Positions 58,215-64,000 of a DNA stretch of 64,000 bases are shown piece by piece. The notes under the pieces are model-generated. The model did not search any database. It had not been told where the DNA came from and saw nothing but the letters and a program-made list of their open reading frames with translations. The position numbers and the translations under genes are program-made. Position 1 is the stretch's first letter. Every line of letters begins with the position of its first letter. The DNA is from UBA4720 sp038227135 (GTDB lineage Bacteria > Gemmatimonadota > Gemmatimonadetes > Gemmatimonadales > Gemmatimonadaceae), in the NCBI GenBank assembly GCA_038227135.1, contig JBBRQC010000002.1, positions 138,898 through 202,897 of the forward strand, given 5' to 3'.

Positions 58215-58886
58215 GTGACGCGACGGTCGACCGAGTGCCCGCAATGTGTGATGTCGTTTCTACCAATTCTCTTTGCCATCGTAGCGTGCACGGCGCCGTC
58301 GTCGTCGGTCACTAGCGGCGGCTCCATGCAGACCGGTCAGGCAGCGCAGGATCAGATACTCCGCGGCCGAGCGGTCGTGATAAACCACGACTGCGGCGGT
58401 TGCCATGGTGGCGGGGGCAATCCAGGGGCCTTTGGTTGGCTCGATGGGGTTCGAGACACGGTTAATCAGGTCTTCCACATCGGTCCGTTCACAACCCGTC
58501 CCAAGAACATCACGCCCGATAACACCACCGGCATAGGTCGCTTCAGCGAGCGCCAGATCTTCAACGCGCTTCGGTATGGGTTGAGGCCCGAGGAGACGGC
58601 GGACGTCGAGATAACCTCTATCGTTCCCGGTCAGGGAAATTTCCCGCTGCACCCCCACTATCTCGCCGTCCCGATGCCGTGGCCATCATGGCGCCACATG
58701 CCCGATCAGGACCTGTGGGCGATCGCCGCTTACCTCAAGAACGGGGTCAAGCCGTCGAATCATAAGGTGCAAGACAGCGACGGACCACCCGATTTCTGGG
58801 CGGGCGAGTACACCGTCGAGAAGATCGGGCCTTATCCGGGGCTGCCGTACCCGACAGCGAACGAGAAAGGGGGTCCGCAGCGGTAA
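58215..58886 (+). CDS. Exported mono-haem cytochrome c
   Basis: 223 aa, GTG start after AAGGAG. Signal with possible lipobox IVACT. CGGCH near residue 59 binds haem, and a Met in the AVPMPWPSWRHMPDQDLWAIAAYLKN segment is the likely sixth ligand; this end helix is typical of class I cytochromes c. Expected partner of the multicopper oxidase in the same message. Confidence 0.9.
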   Translation: MTRRSTECPQCVMSFLPILFAIVACTAPSSSVTSGGSMQTGQAAQDQILRGRAVVINHDCGGCHGGGGNPGAFGWLDGVRDTVNQVFHIGPFTTRPKNITPDNTTGIGRFSERQIFNALRYGLRPEETADVEITSIVPGQGNFPLHPHYLAVPMPWPSWRHMPDQDLWAIAAYLKNGVKPSNHKVQDSDGPPDFWAGEYTVEKIGPYPGLPYPTANEKGGPQR

Positions 58887-58905
58887 CTACGGGAGCTTCT
58901 GATCT

Positions 58906-58935
58906 CCGCCCGTCCGGATGGATCCGGATGGGCGG
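58906..58935. terminator. Bidirectional stem-loop between convergent genes
   Basis: CCGCCCGTCCGG (58906-58917) pairs with CCGGATGGGCGG (58924-58935), 12 bp with one G-T, loop ATGGAT. It sits between the stops of the cytochrome c and aldo/keto reductase genes. T tracts are poor on both sides. Confidence 0.55.
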
Positions 58936-58965
58936 CGCTTAGAGCTTTTGTCAGGAGCGCGGAGG

Positions 58966-60036
58966 CTACCGCGCTTCCAGTGGCGCGCTCGATTCGTCGC
59001 GAGAGTCTGCGCGCCTCAGCATTGCCGGGCGAGTGGGCCCGTTGCCGGCGCCCGTCGTGTCGATGGCGAGCGCGATGTCGTCGAGGTCCTCAGCAGTCAG
59101 CGTCAGCGTCGCGCCGCCAATCCAGCCCCCTACCTGCTCGGCTGATCTGGCACCGACGATCGCACCCGTGACGCCGGGCCACGCGAGCGTCCAGGCGATC
59201 GCGACAGCGGACACCGTGGCATTGTGACGGCGCGCGATCGGGGTGAGCGCGTCGCGGAGCGCGACGTTTCGCTCGAGTTTGGGCGTCTGAAAATTTGCTG
59301 AGCGCGGACGCCAGTCGTCCGGCGCCATCTTCCTCACCCGCTCAGTGGAGAAGGAGTCGGTGAGTATTCCTGTTTGCATCGGGCTGTAGACGATCACGCC
59401 CGTGCGATTGGCGCGGCACCACGAAATCTCCGCCGCCGCGGCTTCGCGCTTGATGAGTGAGAAAGGCGGCTGGAGCGAGTCGACGTGCTGAATAGCCTCG
59501 ATTTTCCTCAACAGCGAGACGTCGAAGTTGGACACACCGATCGCGCGAACCTTTCCCTCGGTCTGGAGCTGGACCATCATCCGCCACGATTCCTCGGGTG
59601 GGGTGCCCGTCTCCTCGTCCGGCCGATGTATCTGGTACAGATCGATCCGCTCGACGCCGAGCCGGCGGAGTGATGCCTCGCACTCCTTGCGAATCGATGC
59701 GGGGGTCAGAATGCGCCGCGCATCCTTCATCGGGTCCTTGGCGTCCCCGATCAGGCCGCATTTGGTGAACACGTAAGGCCGGTCCGATCCCGTCAGCTTC
59801 TTGAGCAACCGGCCGACGACCTCTTCCGAGTGGCCAAGCCCGTAAACCGCGGCGGTGTCGATCCAGTTGACCCCCAGCTCGAGCGCGCGAGTCATCGCGG
59901 CAAGCGACTGATCATCGTCCTGCGGACCCCAGCCGTACGCCCAGCCGCCGCCACCGGCTGCCCAGGCGCCGAACCCGACGGGAGTGATGCGTATATCGGT
60001 GGTACCGAGCTGACGTGTGGGGAGATTGGTTGGCAT
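58966..60036 (-). CDS. Aldo/keto reductase
   Basis: 356 aa; ATG 60036 gives MPTNLPTRQLGTTDIRITPV, the normal opening. Catalytic tetrad: Asp/Tyr in NWIDTAAVYGLGHSEE, Lys in YVFTKCG and the His in LYQIHRPDEE. Family AKR12-15-like with RAIGVSNFDVSLL. NADPH-dependent carbonyl reduction; substrate unknown. The N-terminal Gly-rich run AWAAGGGGWAYGWG is slightly unusual. Confidence 0.92.
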   Translation of the reverse strand: MPTNLPTRQLGTTDIRITPVGFGAWAAGGGGWAYGWGPQDDDQSLAAMTRALELGVNWIDTAAVYGLGHSEEVVGRLLKKLTGSDRPYVFTKCGLIGDAKDPMKDARRILTPASIRKECEASLRRLGVERIDLYQIHRPDEETGTPPEESWRMMVQLQTEGKVRAIGVSNFDVSLLRKIEAIQHVDSLQPPFSLIKREAAAAEISWCRANRTGVIVYSPMQTGILTDSFSTERVRKMAPDDWRPRSANFQTPKLERNVALRDALTPIARRHNATVSAVAIAWTLAWPGVTGAIVGARSAEQVGGWIGGATLTLTAEDLDDIALAIDTTGAGNGPTRPAMLRRADSRDESSAPLEAR

Positions 60037-60143
60037 GGGCAAGGATTCCTGAATCCGGTAGCTGGCGATGTGAGGCCATCCCACCTGCCAATGTTGTGCC
60101 CACACTACTCCAATATCCTGCGAAGCTGCTTAGAATATTAGGC

Positions 60144-61089
60144 GTGATCGAGACGGGTTTGGAACGGAAGGCGGAGCTTTGGCCGCGGCTGTCGCTCGAC
60201 GACTGGTCTGACACGCAGACGACACTCCATCGGTGGACGCAGATCGTCGGCAAAACCCGGCTGGCGCTGTCGCCGATGCAGAATCACTGGTGGCACGTCG
60301 CTCTCTATGTCACGGCTCGGGGACTGACCACGTCACCCATTCCGACTGGCAGCGCCGCGTTCGAGGCGGAGTTCGACTTCATAGACCGCGCCCTCATGAT
60401 TCGAACAACTGAAGGGCAGGTCGGTGTTGTCCCACAAGTGCCGCGTTCGGTTGCCGACTTCTACTCCGATTACGTGTCGGTCCTGCGCTCACTGGGAGTC
60501 GCTGTCAAAATCAGCCCGGTGCCATCCGAGCTGCCCGACACCACTCCGTTGATCGAAGACACAACACATGCTTCGTACGATGGTCATGCGGTCCAGCGGT
60601 GCTGGCAGATCATGGTGCACGCTGATCGCGCGCTCAAGGAGTTTCGTGGAAGGTTCATGGGCAAATCGAGTCCGTCCCATTTCTGGTGGGGCGGGTTCGA
60701 CATTTCGTGCACGCGGTTTCTCCGGGAAACGAGCCCCTCAGCACCCGGGCGGGTTTCCGAACCTTCCCGACTGGGTGACGCGCGAAGCGTACTCCCATGA
60801 ATGCATCAGCGCCGGGTGGTGGCCGGGAACCGTCGGATCGCCGGTGGCCGAACCAGCGTTTTACGCGTACGCGTATCCGGAACCTGCCGGGTGTGACGTC
60901 GCTCCCATCAAACCGGCGACTGCCTACTACAACAACGCGATGCGCGAGTGGATCCTGCCATACGAGAGCGTCCGCACATCCGCCACCCCCGAGCGCGATT
61001 TGAAGGAATTCCTCCAGAGCACCTACGAAGCGGCGGCGGACCTGGCAAAATGGGATCGATCGGCTTTGGAGCGCGAACCGCTCCGCTGA
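60144..61089 (+). pseudogene. DUF5996 family gene broken by a +1 frameshift
   Basis: From GTG 60144 the frame encodes ELWPRLSLDDWSDTQTTLHR, QNHWWHVALYVTARGL and FWWGGFDISCTRF, all typical of DUF5996. It then shifts and ends at 60800 in unrelated residues. The +1 frame carries on from SGKRAPQHPGGFPNLPDWV through AYSHECISAGWWPG to the normal C-terminus at 61089. Removing one T from TTT at 60717-60719 restores a single 315-aa product. Either a recent mutation or a sequencing error. Confidence 0.85.
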
Positions 61090-61139
61090 GCCTGGTCCCG
61101 GAGCCTTCCCGCCTGCTCGAGCCATTTGCATACTCTGAA

Positions 61140-62489
61140 ATGGCCAACACAGTCTCTCCCTCGAGCTATCTCCGCCGTCTGGGCGTGTTCGACACGACGA
61201 TGGTCGTGATCGGCGGCATCATCGGCGCCGGAATCTTTCTCAATCCCGCCATCGTCGCGCAGCGAGTCCACAGCTCGGCGTTCATCCTCACAGCGTGGAT
61301 TATCGGCGGCGGCGTAGCACTGGTCGGCGCGCTCGCGTTCGCCGAGCTGGGCGCGCGGCGGCCGCAAGCGGGCGGCGGATACATCTATCTCACCGAGGCC
61401 TTCGGCCCGCTTGCCGCGTTTCTGTATGGGTGGACGTTCCTGTTCATCATCAACAGCGGTGGAATTGCGGCCGTTGCCGTCACGTTCGCGCGATACTCCG
61501 TTGATTTGTTCGGTATCTCGGCGATCTATATCAAGCCGCTCGCCGCCGCGCTGCTCGTCGCGCTCGCCGGAGTGAACTACTTCGGGATCAGATCGGGCAG
61601 CATCACACAGAACATTTTCACGGTATTGAAGCTTACCGCGCTCGCGGTGCTCATTTTTGTGGGAGTGTTCCTCGCCCGCGGCGGCGCGCAGGCGGCCCCG
61701 CCGACAGAGACGATCGAGGGACTCGGAGTCGTGCGCGCACTGGGGATCTCGCTCATTCCGGTGCTGTTTGCCTACGGCGGATGGCAGTACGCCAACAACA
61801 TCGCCAGTGAAATCGTCGATCCGGAAAGGACACTTCCGAAGGCACTCGGTATCGGAATAACGGTGGTGGTCACCGTGTACGTTCTCGCAAACGTCGCCTA
61901 CCTCAACGCGCTCGGTCCGGCAGGACTCGCGGCCAGCCTGGCGCCAGCCGCCGACACAATGCGCGTGGTGATGGGCCCGATCGGTGCCGCACTGATGGGT
62001 TTGGGCATTATAGCATCCACCATCGGGTTCGTGAACAGTGGAATCCTGTCCGCGCCGCGCATGCTTCAGGCGATGTCGGCCGACGGTCTTTTCTTCGGAT
62101 TTGCATCGCGACTGCATCCGAAATATCGGACTCCCACCGGGGGAATCGTGATTCAGGCCGTATGGGCAGTCGCGCTCGCGCTGTCGGGAACCTACGGCCA
62201 GCTGCTCGACTACGTAGTGTTTGGCGACTGGATATTCTTCGGGCTCATCGTGGCGACGCTCTTCGCCTACCGGCGGCGCGACGCTGCATCTGGAATAACG
62301 CCCGGTGTTTTTCGAATGCCCGGCTATCCCGTCTTGCCGGCGCTGTTCGTGGCGATCGCTGGGTACGTCGTCGTCAGCGCCATCTGGTCGAATCCGCGAA
62401 ACGCGCTGCTCGGAGCGCTCCTGATCGCGCTCGGCGTTCCCGCGTTTCTCTTCTGGCGGAGACGAGGGCGAGGCGAAGCAATCGGATAG
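61140..62489 (+). CDS. APC-family amino acid permease
   Basis: 449 aa, about 12 membrane helices. GGIIGAGIFLNPAIVA in helix 1 is the substrate/cation-binding motif and the GARRPQAGGGYIYLTEAFGP loop is conserved. The start at 61140 (MANTVSPSSYLRRLGVFDTT) has no strong ribosome site; the longer frame reaches into the previous gene. Likely proton-coupled uptake or exchange of an amino acid. It precedes an aminotransferase gene by 99 bases. Confidence 0.92.
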   Translation: MANTVSPSSYLRRLGVFDTTMVVIGGIIGAGIFLNPAIVAQRVHSSAFILTAWIIGGGVALVGALAFAELGARRPQAGGGYIYLTEAFGPLAAFLYGWTFLFIINSGGIAAVAVTFARYSVDLFGISAIYIKPLAAALLVALAGVNYFGIRSGSITQNIFTVLKLTALAVLIFVGVFLARGGAQAAPPTETIEGLGVVRALGISLIPVLFAYGGWQYANNIASEIVDPERTLPKALGIGITVVVTVYVLANVAYLNALGPAGLAASLAPAADTMRVVMGPIGAALMGLGIIASTIGFVNSGILSAPRMLQAMSADGLFFGFASRLHPKYRTPTGGIVIQAVWAVALALSGTYGQLLDYVVFGDWIFFGLIVATLFAYRRRDAASGITPGVFRMPGYPVLPALFVAIAGYVVVSAIWSNPRNALLGALLIALGVPAFLFWRRRGRGEAIG

Positions 62490-62588
62490 TGCCTATGCTC
62501 GCCGAATAAGCCACTCATAGGAGACACGCGACTCGTTTCTGCATTGATGACTCACAAGGTCGGGGTGAAGGTCCTATACTGAACGCAA

Positions 62589-63683
62589 ATGGATGAGAAA
62601 ACCAGCAGCACGCGAGAGAGTGATTATCTCGAATGGGCGAGGAGTCACGGGAACATCAAATACAGTCTGGCGCTCAGTGGCGTCCCGCCCGTCGACGTAA
62701 GTCTGCTCTCTCCCTCTGCAGACGATTTCACGATGGTGGCGGACAACGAGTACGGCTGGCCACCGCTGCTAGAGCGGATAGCGTACCGGTACGGCGCCGA
62801 ACCTGGGAACGTAGTTCTCGCGCACGGTACATCGATGGCGAACCATCTCGCCTGCGCGGCGCTGGTCGAAGCGGGCGACCACGTACTCATCGAACGTCCG
62901 GTGTACGATCCGCTCGTCGCGGTTCCCCGGTACATCGGCTGCGAGATCGGGTTCTTCGAGCGGCGTGAGGAAGACCGATACGCTCTGGATGTCTCTCGTG
63001 TGGAGGCAGCGCTCACCGCGCGAACACGTCTGGTGATTTTGTCGAATCTGCACAATCCAACCGGCGCGATAATACATCGCCTTGAGCTCGAGTCGCTGGC
63101 GCAGCTGGCGGAGCGGCGAAACTTCAACGTGATCGTCGACGAGGTTTATCTCGAATGGATCTACGGGGAGGGGAAGGATCCCGAAATTCGCTCAGCGATA
63201 AACGTCTCGCCGAGGTTCGTAACCACCCGTAGTCTCACGAAGGTCTTTGGACTGGCTGCGCTGCGCGCCGGCTGGATTCTCGCCGATGCTGAGCTTGCGA
63301 TCCGTATGCGACGTCTCAACGGCCTGTTCGCCAGCTCGATGTCTCACCCGGCCGAGCGATTGGCTGCGCGAACGTTCGAGCACGCAAGAACCTTACTGGA
63401 CAAGCAGCGCAAGCGCGTCGTTCGGAACAGAAGTGTGGTCACGAAGTTCGTTGAATCACAATCGAGACTCTCGTGGGTTCCGCCCGGTGCCGGTACGGTG
63501 GGATTCGTGCGCCTCGAAAGCGGTAGCGTCGACGAGCTCGCCGAGCGATTGCTGGCCAGGGATTCTCTTGTAACGCCAGGCAGGTTCTTCGGGGCGGCTG
63601 ATCATTTCAGGATCGGATTCGGGATGGAAGCAGAGCGTCTCGACGAGGGATTGAAGCGACTGGGGGCCGTTCTCGGAGAGTAG
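62589..63683 (+). CDS. PLP-dependent aminotransferase (class I/II)
   Basis: 364 aa fold-type I enzyme. LAHGTSMANHLACAALVEAGDHVLIE, LVILSNLHNPTGAII, VIVDEVYLEW and the PLP Lys in TTRSLTKVFGLAALRAGWI are in order, as is the C-terminal Arg in FRIGFGME. The amino donor is not predictable; closest in look to aspartate/aromatic-type or histidinol-phosphate-type aminotransferases. Placed after the APC permease, perhaps for use of an imported amino acid. Confidence 0.92.
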   Translation: MDEKTSSTRESDYLEWARSHGNIKYSLALSGVPPVDVSLLSPSADDFTMVADNEYGWPPLLERIAYRYGAEPGNVVLAHGTSMANHLACAALVEAGDHVLIERPVYDPLVAVPRYIGCEIGFFERREEDRYALDVSRVEAALTARTRLVILSNLHNPTGAIIHRLELESLAQLAERRNFNVIVDEVYLEWIYGEGKDPEIRSAINVSPRFVTTRSLTKVFGLAALRAGWILADAELAIRMRRLNGLFASSMSHPAERLAARTFEHARTLLDKQRKRVVRNRSVVTKFVESQSRLSWVPPGAGTVGFVRLESGSVDELAERLLARDSLVTPGRFFGAADHFRIGFGMEAERLDEGLKRLGAVLGE

Positions 63684-64000
63684 ATCGCTGCGGACTACGG
63701 ACTGCGGACCAACGGCATTGCGGGCTGCTGACTAATTGCGGATTGGGAGACCAACTACGCACTGCGAACTAAATCCGGATTGATGCCACCGCGTAGTGAA
63801 CGCGGACCAGTCCCCCAGTTCGCAGTTAGTCCCCCAGTTCGCAGTTAGTCCCCCAGTTCGCAGTTAGTCCGCCATTCGCAGTTAGTCCGCCAGTTCGCAG
63901 TTAGTCCCCCAGTTCGCAGTTAGTCCCCCAGTTCGCAGTTAGTCCCCCAGTTCGTAGTTAGTCAGCAGTCCGCAGTGCCGTTGGTCCGCAGTCCTTAGTC
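63684..64000. repeat. Palindromic element with internal tandem repeats
   Basis: The left arm from 63699 (GGACTGCGGACCAACGGCA, then TTGCGGGCTGCTGACTAA) is the inverse of 63958-63994 near the window end (TTAGTCAGCAGTCCGCAGTG onwards), with two or three mismatches over 37 bases. Between them lie about 70 bases of related inverted sequence and a tandem array (listed separately). No gene. The element may continue past the window. Confidence 0.75.
63809..63959 (+). repeat. Eight tandem copies of a 19-base unit
   Basis: Unit AGTCCCCCAGTTCGCAGTT. Copies at 63809, 63828, 63847, 63866 (18 bases), 63884, 63903, 63922 and 63941; copies 4 and 5 have CCGCC for CCCCC, and copy 8 has GTAG for GCAG. There are no spacers, so this is not a CRISPR array. 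Confidence 0.9.

Noticed and set aside
63809..63959. CRISPR array
   Set aside because: The repeats are contiguous 19-mers with no spacers and no cas genes are in the window.

Overview
This is a 64 kb chromosomal window from a GC-rich, diderm, aerobic soil- or water-type bacterium. The gene set (Ferritin_2/Tat cassette, two S9 peptidases, DUF5916 barrel, DinB, DUF2339, PD40/BNR propellers, complete amino-acid pathways) most resembles Gemmatimonadota. That placement is inference from gene content; the window holds no rRNA or other marker. Almost all coding starts and stops join through 4-nt ATGA/GTGA overlaps, so operons are easy to read.

Layout. 1-7.4 kb: the tail of a degenerate sensor kinase, a Tat export cassette with two ferritin-like proteins (1067-3741), two methyltransferases (3884-5355) and small secreted proteins. 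The first methyltransferase has an in-frame UGA exactly where arsenite-methyltransferase relatives carry a conserved Cys. A perfect 7-bp hairpin follows at bacterial SECIS spacing, so it is read here as a selenoprotein. 7.5-28.4 kb: an amino-acid biosynthesis island comprising leuCDB, ilvDBNC-leuA, aroF (DAHP synthase), metY with a metX-hom fusion, and on the other strand thrA-thrB-thrC. Four of these units are preceded by a short leader peptide rich in the relevant amino acids (Leu; Leu/Ile/Val; Trp/Phe/Tyr; Cys/Met), an alternative antiterminator pairing and a U-tract terminator. Together they look like a suite of ribosome-mediated attenuators.

28.4-37.6 kb: DoxX-like and DUF2339 membrane proteins, DinB, then a tightly coupled four-gene operon on the minus strand. 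It encodes two cohesin-like lipoproteins, an IPT/TIG protein and a large BNR-propeller protein ending in a dockerin, a candidate cohesin-dockerin surface assembly. 38-64 kb: a sensor kinase, a DUF5916 outer-membrane barrel, two S9 peptidases, DUF4230, a DedA-PAP2 fusion, a PQQ-propeller lipoprotein, a SnoaL-cupin lipoprotein, KDPG/KHG aldolase with a threonine dehydratase-like enzyme, a multicopper oxidase with a cytochrome c, an aldo/keto reductase, a frameshifted DUF5996 gene, an APC permease and an aminotransferase.

Dispersed through the window is a family of non-coding palindromic elements whose ends carry CAACTGAAC. Two are complete at about 185 bp (17651-17835 and 45083-45268). One supplies the last codons of a leuA that lacks its regulatory domain. 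A related partial copy encodes part of the linker joining MetX to homoserine dehydrogenase. The window ends in a different palindromic element containing eight 19-bp tandem repeats. No tRNA, rRNA, CRISPR array, transposase or prophage gene was seen.
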